Source: Diphasiastrum complanatum (taxonomy: Eukaryota; Streptophyta; Lycopodiopsida; Lycopodiales; Lycopodiaceae). Taken from it: a DNA stretch of 64,000 nucleotides. Where the stretch lies: contig CM055114.1 of assembly GCA_029204225.1 (NCBI GenBank), positions 17,711,849 through 17,775,848 of the forward strand, in the 5' to 3' direction. Below the pieces are notes generated by a model that ran no database searches, was not told where the DNA came from, and saw only the letters and a program-made list of their open reading frames with translations. This document shows, one piece after another, positions 1-8,929 of the stretch (the first letter of the stretch is position 1; every line of letters starts with the position of its first letter). Both the position numbers and the translations under genes were made by a program.

Positions 1-223
1 TATGCTCCAATGGGCCCGAAAATAAAAAAGAGGACCCAAGTAGTTTTAAATGCATTTTGGCATATAACTTTTTAAGATAGGTCAAGTTGTTATTGGCACA
101 TTGGTTTTTGGATGAACCAAAAAACCCTAACCCTAGCATTGTCTATAAGTAGGGATGTAACACCAACTTTGTGATCGCTTTTCATTTGTAAGAATAGAGA
201 TTGAGATGAGAGAGAGAGTAGAG

Positions 224-265
<42 letters not shown>

Positions 266-299
266 GAGAGAGAGAGAGAGAAGAGAAGAGAAGCCTACG
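1..299. other. Unassigned AT-rich sequence ending in a (GA)n tract
   Basis: No gene is visible. A TATA-like stretch (ctataagtaggg) lies near 149-160, followed by purine-rich sequence and a long GA microsatellite. This could be the distal part of another LTR with a core promoter, but no terminus is seen. The next element starts at 300. Confidence 0.5.
205..292. repeat. (GA)n microsatellite, imperfect
   Basis: Almost pure alternating GA for about 85 bases with a few T or AA interruptions. It directly precedes the LTR of copia C1. GA tracts are common in the promoters and leaders of the LTRs in this window (for example 12625-12650). Confidence 0.9.
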
Positions 300-942
300 T
301 GAGGAAATTTCAGATCAGATTGAAATCCAAATCCATAACCTAATCTTTAATTAGAAATAATCATCTCTACCAAAAATCAACATCTACTTAATGAAAGTGA
401 GTAGTAAACACATCTAGAACTGATCAAACACCAACCATATGAGACATGATGGAAGTTGGTTTGTCTGTAAACAAAAATAAGTAAGCTACTGTATTCCACC
501 ATGTGATCCGTGAAAATAGCATTTAAAGAGCATTCTATTACAATAGAATTGCAAGATATCACAGAGTTTAGTGTAACCAATGGATAGTAGAACCCAAGAG
601 AACCATGTATAAGCATGAAATGAGATGAGAGAGAGAGAATGTCTCTCTTCTCCACGAGTTACATCCTTTTATAACAGGTCCAAACCTATTTGGGAACTTG
701 GTTTCCCTCCATAATGAAAAACCCTACTATTCTAGTGGATTAGATTCAATGAATCCACATTTAAACCAAACTCGATCTCCTACTTCCCCATACTTTCCAA
801 AAGTGTTTATTCAATTGCTTTTTAGACTAATGTAACTTGAAAAGTTAATCTCTAAGTCTAATATGAAATTGGCCTAATTTGTATATTTGGCAGTTTATCA
901 AACTTTGACCAATCTTGACTAAACTAGTTGAAATCTCGCACA
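300..942 (-). mobile_element. 3' LTR of copia element C1
   Basis: On the minus strand the LTR begins tgtgcgagatttcaactag at 942 and ends ...cctca at 300, so it has TG/CA termini. It aligns along its length with the LTR of copia D (55266-55904), for example the shared block from 'accaatggatagtagaaccc' onward. A purine-rich tract (gttgaagagagag) lies immediately upstream at 943-955, so this is the 3' LTR. The matching 5' LTR is not in the window. Confidence 0.8.
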
Positions 943-1095
943 CTCTCTCTTCAACTAGTTTTAGCTTAACCATAGAACTTTGATTCAACTTTAGAATGAT
1001 ATACATCCTAAGTATAGACCTTTTTTCTAAGGTTCTAAAGTAGCTTCCATAATTGATATAGAGAATAGTGTCCACTTTGGATGCTTTACTATTTC

Positions 1096-2037
1096 TTACA
1101 TCAATTTACACATCAAGATGTAACTAGAACATGAAGAACCAAATAGAATGTAAATGCAATGATTCCTCCATGCTTTCAACTTTGAACTCTTTGGAAAATT
1201 ACAAGCACCAAACAATAATTGTGTGTGATGACCACTTGCTTGCTTGTCTCCTCCATCTTTGTCCTTTCTTGATATGTCTCCACCATAAAACTCCATGAAT
1301 GAGCCTCCATCTCCATCTTGCCACAAGAAACCATCAAACCTTGGAAATCCATGAGTAAGTGAGTACATCAATGATGCTAATCCAGCACCACATGACTCCA
1401 TAAACCAAGTAGGTTGCACTAGTCCATCTTCAAGATATACTTGACACAAGAAAATGACCATGGATTCACCAAAAATTGGCAATCTCCAAACATTGGCATC
1501 AAGTAGCTCAACACTTGAGAACTTGACCATGAATGAGTGACATAATGAAATTCCAATAGCTTCATTTACATCAGCAAAACCATCCAAAAATGCTAGTACA
1601 ACTCCAACATCAAAATGATGCAAACCAATGTAGTTAGTTTTACCATATCTTGACAATTTGCACACATCCACATGAGATTGCTCAAGCAGGAGATAGAAAA
1701 ATTGAAGTAGACTTGAACAACACTTCCTTACTTCTCCTTTGACCTTACTTGGGTCTTCAATAACCTGCAAAAATAGATCCAAAACATCTTTGCCAATTGA
1801 CTCTCCTTTGATGCTCTTGGCTAGCTCCAAATTGCCAACTTCCCTTTTGCCTTGTTGAAGCCCTTTGAGATCAACCTCTTGATCATCAACTTGACCATCA
1901 AAGCCATTGAACAAAACTTGTTTTCCAAGTCCATCACTTGTTGTAAAATCATGAAAACATCCATCCACTTGCATAGCACCATCTACATAAGAAGATCTAC
2001 CAAAACATGTGAGAAAAGCAAAATGAGTCACTTCCAT
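1096..2037 (-). CDS. Novel 313-aa ORF replacing RT/RNase H in a copia element
   Basis: The first residues (MEVTHFAFLT) align with the copia linker just before RT (copia D: QVVFGNYVAFLTS), in the same frame as the upstream 'PSRLTYDEKSKQ'. After that, no RT motif (YVDD, QMDVxxAFLNG) or RNase H motif appears. The remaining ~300 residues have no family I recognise. The C-terminal ~230 residues align with the ORF at 25726-26412, sharing 'GDGGSFMEx' and a 'KxxxWRNxxIxIL' motif. A frameshift separates the ORF from a tail (1075-943, containing 'TLEKRSI') that is also conserved in the other copy. It may be a captured host segment or a family-specific non-autonomous ORF. The ATG given is internal; in the element it would be the C-terminal part of a polyprotein. 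Confidence 0.55.
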   Translation of the reverse strand: MEVTHFAFLTCFGRSSYVDGAMQVDGCFHDFTTSDGLGKQVLFNGFDGQVDDQEVDLKGLQQGKREVGNLELAKSIKGESIGKDVLDLFLQVIEDPSKVKGEVRKCCSSLLQFFYLLLEQSHVDVCKLSRYGKTNYIGLHHFDVGVVLAFLDGFADVNEAIGISLCHSFMVKFSSVELLDANVWRLPIFGESMVIFLCQVYLEDGLVQPTWFMESCGAGLASLMYSLTHGFPRFDGFLWQDGDGGSFMEFYGGDISRKDKDGGDKQASGHHTQLLFGACNFPKSSKLKAWRNHCIYILFGSSCSSYILMCKLM

Positions 2038-2162
2038 TTGCTTACTCTTCTCATCATAAGTGAGCCTTGAAGGTGTTTTCCTTTGCCTTGATGTCCTCCT
2101 TGGATTTCGAATTTATGAAGGTCCTCCAATATCACCATCGAAAGTAAGATCCATAACATTAT

Positions 2163-3145
2163 TGTAGGGTCGAAGATCTTACGAGGTACGGCCCTCCCAC
2201 CTATCAACAAGGGTTAGATCACTGGATAGGTACCTAACTATGCATAGATGCTATTTTTAGTTAGTTTCCTACTTTCTCCCTTAACTCTATTCACCACTAA
2301 CACTACTCTCCCTTAGCTCCACTCCTCTATACTAACATTCTTCATGATTTTGGGTGAAGGGAAGGGATAGAAAAGAAGAGGAAGAGAGAGAGATGAGATG
2401 GATGTTAGCTCAAATGCTCAATGTCATTGCCTATGGAGAGAGCTAAACTAATCACAAACAAAAAGCTTGAAAGAAATGGAAATAACAAGAAATTACAACA
2501 ATAGCATAAGCAAGAGTGATTAGCAAATGAGGATGCTTGAGCTCTCAAAATGATAGAGTCTCCTCCTCTCTATTAAGCATGAAAAAAGTGTACAAATGGT
2601 GCCTTTTTATAGAATGGGAAAGGCCCTTACCTGGCTAACTAATCACAAACAAAAAGCTTGAAAGAAATGAAAATAACAAGAAATCACAACAATAGCATAA
2701 GCAAGAGTGATTAGCAAATGAGGATGCTTGAGCTCTCAAAATGATAGAGTCTCCTCCTCTCTATTAAGCATGAAAATAGTGTACAAATGGTGCCTTTTTA
2801 TAAAATGGGGAAGGCCCTTACCCCTCAATCCTATTCACATTGATCCTATCCATTCATCTTGGACCCAACTTGATCCAAGGGTCTATAAAAAGTACATTGG
2901 AAATCACAAGATCTATGTGAGTCCAAAATTGGACCCAACTCTAAAAAGTAAACTCTAACTTTAAAATTGACTTTGGGCCTCAAGTTTAATTTTAATTACA
3001 AAGGGCCCAAGTCTATTATTTTATTTACAACTTAACTTGCATGCTCATTGGGCCACGAGCTTATACGCGCAGGATGCCATGCCCTCGCAACACATTTTAT
3101 TGGACGATTTTATTTATTTACACTTTGTTGGGAACACCCCCAACA
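2163..3145 (-). mobile_element. Solo LTR of gypsy family T inside copia C1
   Basis: Read on the plus strand the unit is TGTAGGGTCG...CCCCAACA, flanked on both sides by the 5-bp direct repeat attat (2158-2162 and 3146-3150). There is no PBS, polypurine tract or internal sequence. It matches the LTR at 4388-5204 over most of its length. The perfect target-site duplication shows insertion into the copia linker followed by LTR-LTR recombination. It is longer than the 817-bp copy because of an internal 191-bp duplication. Confidence 0.93.
2447..2828. repeat. 191-bp tandem duplication within the solo LTR
   Basis: The block beginning 'taatcacaaacaaaaagc' recurs after 191 bases (2451 and 2642) with few differences. 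It covers the 'gatgcttgagctctcaaaatg' segment and the T-rich 'cctttttata' element, so a candidate TATA/promoter block is present twice. The other LTRs of this family have one copy. Confidence 0.85.
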
Positions 3146-3228
3146 ATTATCATCAAGAATATTAGATCCAATCACAACATCATTGCTTGAAGACACTTTT
3201 GGATTATTTTTCTCATCAAAATTTTTGG
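3146..3228 (-). pseudogene. Copia C1 linker remnant right of the solo LTR
   Basis: This segment continues the copia linker interrupted at 2162. It aligns with copia D around 57190-57265 (shared 'gcttgaagacacttttgga'). It ends where the gypsy leader begins at 'ctccttgcactgattgac'. It is too short and mutated to be functional. Confidence 0.7.
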
Positions 3229-4368
3229 CTCCTTGCACTGATTGACTTGAGATTTTGACAGTAGCTGGATCTGATGTAGATCTTTCCACTAATTTGGTTT
3301 GCGAGGATTTTCTTGTGCGAGGGTTGGCTATGCGAGGGTTCTTTAGCTATTTTTGTAGATAAAAAACATGATATGTCTCAGATCTTTGGGAAGTAACTCT
3401 CGCAAGACTCACAGTAGCTGGATCTAGGTCAAATCTCACTATAGAATTCTCTTGGAGAGTTTACTCTCGCAAGAAACAAAAATTTCATTGTCTACGAGGG
3501 TTCAAAACCACTTTTTTGGCTTGATCTTCACCAAATCTCAAAACTAACTCTCGCAGGCTTCATCACTGATGGAAATTAATATTTTGAATCGATTGAGAGG
3601 GTCTGCGAGAGTTCTTACTGAAAGAATTTGCTGGATCTTTATTTTTTAGTGATTTTTTAGCACTTAAACCCAATTTTCTGATCACTGGAATCAACCTAAC
3701 TCTCGCAAGCTCTTATGTGTCATGGTCTCACTGAGATGGAACTTTAAAATCCTCTACGAGAGTTTCTGTCCACTGAAACTGAAAATTTTGGTGTCTGCAA
3801 GGGTTCACTTGTACTCTCTCGTCCTTTCATTGAGAACTCTCGCACAGGCACTTAGAAATCAAACTAACTCTCGCAAGCTTCTCCGTGTCCTAGTCTCACT
3901 AAAATGGAACTTCAGAGGGCTCTGTGAATTTTTTTGAATTTTTTCAAGGTTTTTTGAATTTTTTATGATTTTTCTCTGATTTTTACAATTTGTTTGGAAC
4001 TAACTCTCGCAGGCTTCTATGCAGGTCTGGGATAGTACCCTGGAGCTGCTGCCAGTCATGCAAGGGTTAATTCACACTGGTTCTAGAAATATAAAAATTT
4101 GATGAGATTTTAGACTCTTTTTCTCTCCAAAAATACAGATTGGTGTGTTTTTTGAGTTTTTTGGGTTTATTGGCTAGTTGGTTTGGGTTTCAAGCCCTTA
4201 GAGGTTGTTCAGGGCCTCCTCTACCCTCTCACACCTTCTCCGCTAGTTGTGAACAGTCCAAACACAAAAAAACAGAAAACTAACTCTAAACTCTCAAAAA
4301 TATACCTAAAACTACTCTAAAAAACAAGAAAATAGCTAAAATACAGCTAACTAGTTAGTGGAAACCTA
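3229..4368 (-). other. Untranslated leader of gypsy T copy E (PBS-to-gag spacer)
   Basis: It lies on the minus strand between the PBS at 4386-4369 and the point where gag would start, and is cut before gag. It is homologous throughout to the leader of copy C (48544-49768). It has no long ORF. Its main content is an array of CTCTCGCA/TGCGAGRG motifs (separate entry) plus T-rich runs near 3930-3985. Confidence 0.7.
3300..4070. repeat. Array of AACTCTCGCA / TGCGAGRGTT motifs, both orientations
   Basis: About thirteen copies or near copies of the 9-10-mer occur in 770 bases, for example near 3301, 3319, 3331, 3393, 3462, 3493, 3547, 3603, 3697, 3752, 3836, 3866 and 4001. Forward and inverted copies are mixed, so neighbours can pair as short stems. 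The motif contains a CpG in otherwise AT-rich DNA. The same array occurs in copies C, J and K. Confidence 0.85.
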
Positions 4369-4386
4369 TCCCCGGCAACGGTGCCA
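4369..4386 (-). promoter_or_regulatory. Primer-binding site, tRNA-Asp type
   Basis: On the minus strand, tggcaccgttgccgggga follows the LTR end after one spacer base. Plant tRNA-Asp(GTC) ends so that its complement is TGGCGCCGTTGCCGGGGA, and there is one mismatch. This PBS is typical of plant Tat/Athila-type gypsy elements and fixes both the orientation and the LTR end. Confidence 0.85.
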
Positions 4387-4387
4387 C

Positions 4388-5204
4388 TGTAGAGTTGAAG
4401 ATCTTGCGTAGTATAGCCTCCCACCTGTCAACAAGGGTTAGATCACTGGATAGGTACCTAACTATGCATAGATGCTATTTTTAGTTAGTTTCCTACTTTC
4501 TCCCTTAACTCTATTCACCACTAACACTACTCTCCCTTAACTCTACTCCTCTATACTAACATTCTTCATGATTTTTTATGAAGGGAAGGGATAGAAAAGA
4601 AGAGGTAGAGAGAAGAGGAAGAGAGAGAGAGAGATAAGATGGAGGTTAGCTCAAATGCTCAATGTCATTGCTTATGGAGAGACCTTAACTAATCACAAAC
4701 AAAAAGCATGGAAGAAATGGAAATAACAAGCAATCACAACAATAGCATAAGCAAGAAGGATTAGCAAATGAGGATGCTTGAGCTCTCAAAATGATAGAGT
4801 CTCCTCCTCTCTATTAAGCATGAAAATAGTGTACAAATTGTATCTTTTTATAAAATGAGGAAGGCCCTTGTCCCTCAATCCTATTGGATAATATTCACAT
4901 TGATCCTATCCATTCATCTTGGACCTAACTTAATCCAAGGGTCCACAAAAAGTACATTGGAAATCACAAGATCCATGTGAGTCCAAAATTGGACCCAACT
5001 CTAAAAAGTAAACTCTAACTTTAAAATTGACTTTGGGCCTCAAGTTTTATTTTAATTACAAATAGCCCAAGTCTATTATTTTATTTACGACTTAACTTGC
5101 ATGCTCATTGGGCCATGGGCTTATACGCGCAGGATGTCATGCCCTTGCAACACATTTTATTGGACGATTTTATTTATTTACACTTTGTCGGAATACCCCC
5201 AACA
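4388..5204 (-). mobile_element. 5' LTR of gypsy T copy E
   Basis: Plus-strand reading is TGTAGAGTTG...CCCCAACA, 817 bp, with the PBS adjacent at the low-coordinate side, so it is a 5' LTR for a minus-strand element. The right flank (ggacccacgg) is aORF sequence of copy J with no polypurine tract, which favours insertion of E into J. The 3' end of E is lost at about 3229. Confidence 0.85.
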
Positions 5205-6941
5205 GGACCCACGGCTTGAAGTAGTGCCGATCCCTCGGCACTTTGTCGGTTTAGTATAGCGTCTTCTTTGCCCACCTTTGCTGGATTAGGTAGCCCGTAA
5301 CGTCTTACATGAAGTTGAGACGATCCAGTTTCTTTGAGTCCTTGGGCGTGTAGAAGGACTTGTGGACTCTTGTCAGTATTCTTGATCGACCCATGCTTGG
5401 AATCAGCGCATCTAGGGATCTCCAAGGAATGCAGCTCGGTAATATACACGAGCGACTGGCAGCTGATCTTTGACTTTGTCGGAAGCTAGCGTCTTATTAG
5501 GATCAAAGACTATTGAGGGAAAAAAATCATCCCATTTGGTTTCAATGCCCATTAAATGTTCTAAGTCCTAGATGTAAGTGGCTGCCGCGTGAACTGTTGG
5601 ATCAGGACAGTTGATATATTGATTTGCGAACGTGGTGAGAGCCCTTCTGGCATCTACATCCGTAGTCCACCCATATTTTGATGGTATGATCGGCCAATTA
5701 AAATTTTGCAGTGTAATCTTGTTCAGAGGGGTGTCGCATTCTGCCCATTTGGATCGTCGTGTACATGGCAGGAAGTGCGCGTTCACCAGTAATTGTTGCA
5801 GACTCATCATGTAGGCCCTGATGGCCGCAGGGTCTCTTTTGAACAACTGCTGACACCACTCTATTTGTGGTTGGAGGGTGGGTAATGCTTGCAGTTCTTT
5901 GCTCTTTATTGTCTGAGCTGAAAACGATATCTGCCAGCCGCCTCTTGATGACTCGTAGGGATACTTTGATAGGAATTTGTTGATTTTCTCCTCCACGAAC
6001 TTCGGTCGTCGGAAGGCCCGGCTAGCAGATATTGTGCGCAAACCTCTAGATGATGTGGCTCGGCTTTGGCTGGTATCTACGCCTTGGCCCTGGTCTCGCG
6101 TCTCAATAGCCATCTCCGTTTGTCCTTGGTCTTGGCCTTCGGACCCTTGATCTTGGTTAAATCCCCCTGCTGCCTGCTAGCTTTGGTCTTGGCTGGTACT
6201 GGCCTGTGCCGCGTCAAAAATAGGTAGTAGTGAAATTGCCACGGGGGTGGGTTGGGCCTTTGTTTCCATGGACTTTTGGCAAGCCTTGAGGGCTTGCTTG
6301 GCCTGGGTGAGCTCGTGAGTTGCGCTTGTCCGGTATTTATTGAACTCTGTCTGGTAGCTATTTAAGGTTTGGCTATAAACCTGCACCTGACGCCGAAGAA
6401 GATTCATTTGTGATTGAGAGAGTGGCCTTGACTCTGGTGTAGGTTGAGCTAACCAGACGATCTTTTCATCTTGTAGGGCATTGACCTCCGTCCCCAGGCA
6501 CGTATTCACTGCTTTCATAATGTTTAGTTGCGCTTGGATGGGAGCAAGCCGTTGGGACGCTTCGGAGTGAAGCTCCCGCACCTTCGTGGAGGCCTCTATT
6601 AGCGCTTTGGAGAGGCTTTGGATATAATTATTGAGGCCCTCCTCCTTCTGCTGCAGCTTGGCGATCTCCTGGTGCCCTACTTGTTCATGTTGTTGAGCCA
6701 AAATTAGCCCGTGCTATAGCTTGGTGAGTTCTGCTCGCAACTGTGTGTTGCTTGTTGCCAAGTGTAGTACCCTGCTTTCCAAGATAGCTTTGGCCACTAC
6801 CGCATCCAGGATGTATTTTCCCAGAGTCTGGTACGCTATCATTAGGTCTGTGGGAGCAGCCAGTACATTGGCACTGGTAGGGGCTTGTGTTGTATCAGCC
6901 CCGACGACTTGTGGAGTACCGTCGTCATCATCTTCTATCAT
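5205..6941 (-). pseudogene. Gypsy T aORF, copy J (coiled-coil protein with three amber stops)
   Basis: One reading frame runs from the ATG at 6941 (MIEDDDDG) to about 5455, broken by TAG at 6714-6716, 6177-6179 and 5568-5570 without frameshift in between; after about 5455 the frame changes. The middle (6700-6290) is a heptad-rich coiled coil (for example VRELHSEASQRLAPIQAQL). The C-terminal part has conserved-looking W/Y-rich stretches such as 'WAECDTPLNKITLQNFNWP'. It lies downstream of where pol would be, on the same strand. Compared with copy K, the N-terminal domain is missing: promoter homology stops near 6985. Extra ORFs downstream of pol are known in plant Tat/Athila gypsy elements; their function is not established. 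E's LTR interrupts the 3' end. Confidence 0.6.
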
Positions 6942-7042
6942 ATTCTCATTGGACCTTGGTCGCAAATGGAGAACTTGGTAATTCCAGTGTAAATTTTGGC
7001 AGAGCTTCGCTAGCAAAGGTGACAAATGACTCGAATTCTGCC

Positions 7043-7050
7043 CTTATATA
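7043..7050 (-). promoter_or_regulatory. TATA box upstream of aORF copy J
   Basis: TATATAAG on the minus strand lies about 100 bases before the first ATG of J. The block from here to about 6985 (tgacaaatgact, gcagagcttcgctagc) is conserved with copy K at 37276-37215, where the same box precedes the aORF by 262 bases. That conservation suggests a dedicated internal promoter. Confidence 0.55.
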
Positions 7051-7583
7051 ATGGAATTTAGAGTGCGTACTAGGTGAAATCCACTTTTTCCTCCTCGGTT
7101 CCACCCAAATTTTGGCAGGCACCTTCTTCGCAAAATTCTAAGACCTCAGGGAAGTCTGCGAGAGTTCAAAAGGTGATTTGATTGCTATGCAAAGGTTCTA
7201 CGAGGGTTCAGGCTATTTGTGAGGGTTCAACTCTCGCAGGAAGTGATCTCTCGCACAACTTGTCCCTATGATTGGATTTTCAAGATTTGACCATGTAGAC
7301 AGGCTAATTTCACTGTTTCGATTCCATTTAGGCACCTTGCGAGGGTTGTTAGGATGATCTTGATGCTCTGCGAGGGTTCTGAAAATTCAGCTTCTGGGGA
7401 CCCTCGCACACACTAAAAAATGATGATTCCTCCATCAAGAACTCTCGCAGAAATTTTCATAGATGCATCTGGATCAGATCTGGTGACTGTCCAAGTTTCA
7501 AGAGCTATTTCCCAAGGAATCTCAAAAAATCATGAAAAAAGTGCACTTTCAAAGTGTTTTTTGACTAGATCTTGAGATTTTCT
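7051..7583 (-). other. pol-aORF spacer of gypsy T copy J with motif array
   Basis: Non-coding. Between about 7150 and 7450 it has seven or more CTCTCGCA / TGCGAGGG motifs (near 7157, 7200, 7218, 7237, 7250, 7337, 7367, 7400 and 7440). It matches 37300-37790 closely, and the copia LTR at 7584 interrupts it at 'cttgagattttct'. Confidence 0.75.
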
Positions 7584-8197
7584 TGTTGAATTCACACGTG
7601 TGGGACGCCCTACACATGTACTTTTAATCTCCTAAGCCCAATAATACCATAAAGATCAGACTAGCATTGATTGACAATAGGAAAGCTGATCATACAAGAA
7701 ATATTATTGTGCTACAAGCAAGATCTGTCAACAAAACATGAAACTAAGTACAATAAATGCCTCAACTCGGCTAGAGAGAGAATATGAAAGTACAAAACTC
7801 GAGTAGAGAGAGAGGGCACAAAGAGCTTAGTCTCCAAATTTGCATTATACACAAATTTCATCATCTTCTCAATGAGAGTACATCACATATATATAGATCC
7901 ATGGACTCTCCTCCTACTTTGAGTTGAATTGGAGTTGTGGATCCACCTCTCAAGCTATCTAGACTTATCCAAGCCACCTCACTATGTCTAATTGTGCCAC
8001 CTAGTCTTTTCATGCATTAAATGTGGCATGCAAAGTACAAATGGCAATTCCTATGGTAGCTCGAGTTTCTACTTCTACCTACCTTGAATATTTTATTCTA
8101 AGATGGGTCTTTACTAAGTCAAAAGTGCTCAATTCATCTTTGGCATTTTTAGGACCCCTACTTACAACATTAGATAGATTTTTCTAATATTTCAACA
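7584..8197 (-). mobile_element. 3' LTR of copia B1
   Basis: Plus-strand reading is TGTTGAATTCACACGTGTGG...ATTTCAACA, 614 bp. It matches the LTR at 21039-21651 almost throughout. RNase H sequence follows directly at higher coordinates, so this is the 3' LTR of a minus-strand element. It contains a CACGTG palindrome near its U5 end. Confidence 0.88.
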
Positions 8198-8929
8198 CTC
8201 CTCCTAAAAATGTATCTAATGTGGATCAAGCATCGATCTTGAGATAAGACCAAGATTAGATCTATGCTTTGAGAAGGCACTTTTGCAAAGTGGATTTGTG
8301 AGAAGATCAGCAATACATGAAGATGTGTCGACATGTTCCAAGTTGATTTCACCTCCAATGAGCTTTTCTCTTACAAAATGGTGTGCCACTTCTATATGCT
8401 TGCTTCTTGCATGAAAAATAGGACTATTTGCAAGAGCTTGGGCCGATATGTTGTCACACTTGATCAAGGGAAGATTATCCTCTTTGATGCACTTTAGCTC
8501 CATGATTAACCTCTTGATCCAAAGCACCTCTTTAGTTGTTGTAGTGAGTGCTTTGTACTCGGCCTCACAAGAAGATAGAGATATGGTATCTTGCTTCTTT
8601 GAAAACCAAGACACAAGATTGCCTCCAAGAAAGATAGTAAATGCATTAATGGACTTTCGATCCATTTTATCACTTGAAAAATCAAAATCCAAATAGCCAA
8701 CAATGGTTAGATTTTCATTCTTGTACAATAAACCATAATCTTGAGTAGAAGATACATATCTTAGAACTCTCTTGGCCATCTTCCAATGTTGGATCTTAGG
8801 ATCTTGCATAAATTGACTCAATTTGTGCACACAATAGCTCAAATCGGGTCTAGTGATAGTAAGCCAAATTAGGGAGCCTATAAGACTCCTATAAAGTGTG
8901 ATGTCCTTGAAGGATCTTTCATCACCTAT
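8198..8929 (-). pseudogene. Copia B1 RT-end/RNase H fragment
   Basis: The 8842-8216 frame encodes the copia RNase H: YCVHKLSQFMQDP, the first catalytic Asp region altered (GYLDFDFSSD where the family has GYSDSDFAS), SLSSCEAEYKAL, CDNISAQALA and HARSKHIEVAHHFVREK. It ends at the LTR. The upstream side stops abruptly at about 8929 against gypsy LTR sequence, so gag to most of RT is missing. It is closely related to copia B2. Confidence 0.85.

Larger units (their letters stand above)
300..3228 (-). mobile_element. Copia C1, RT-less element interrupted by a solo LTR
   Basis: Order on the minus strand is: polyprotein linker remnant (3228-3146), inserted gypsy solo LTR (3145-2163), rest of the linker (2162-2038), a non-RT ORF (2037-1096), a short tail, the polypurine tract and the 3' LTR. 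The linker closely resembles that of copia D at 57060-57260, including the segment that follows 'LTYDEK'. The 5' side is cut at about 3228, where gypsy leader sequence begins, so gag, protease and integrase are absent. Confidence 0.7.

Noticed and set aside
1852-2070. Plus-strand ORF over the C1 novel ORF
   Set aside because: Short shadow of the longer minus-strand ORF, with no conservation of its own in C2.
3300-4070. CRISPR-like array
   Set aside because: The repeated words are only 9-10 bases, in both orientations and unevenly spaced, in a plant retrotransposon leader. There are no cas genes.
5174-5449. Separate 91-aa gene
   Set aside because: The frame runs from aORF J into the E LTR; it is a junction frame, not a gene.
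5565-6941. Alternative genetic code with TAG as sense
   Set aside because: Other ORFs in the window, including intact copia Y, end with ordinary stops, and plant nuclear code is standard; deamination explains the TAGs.
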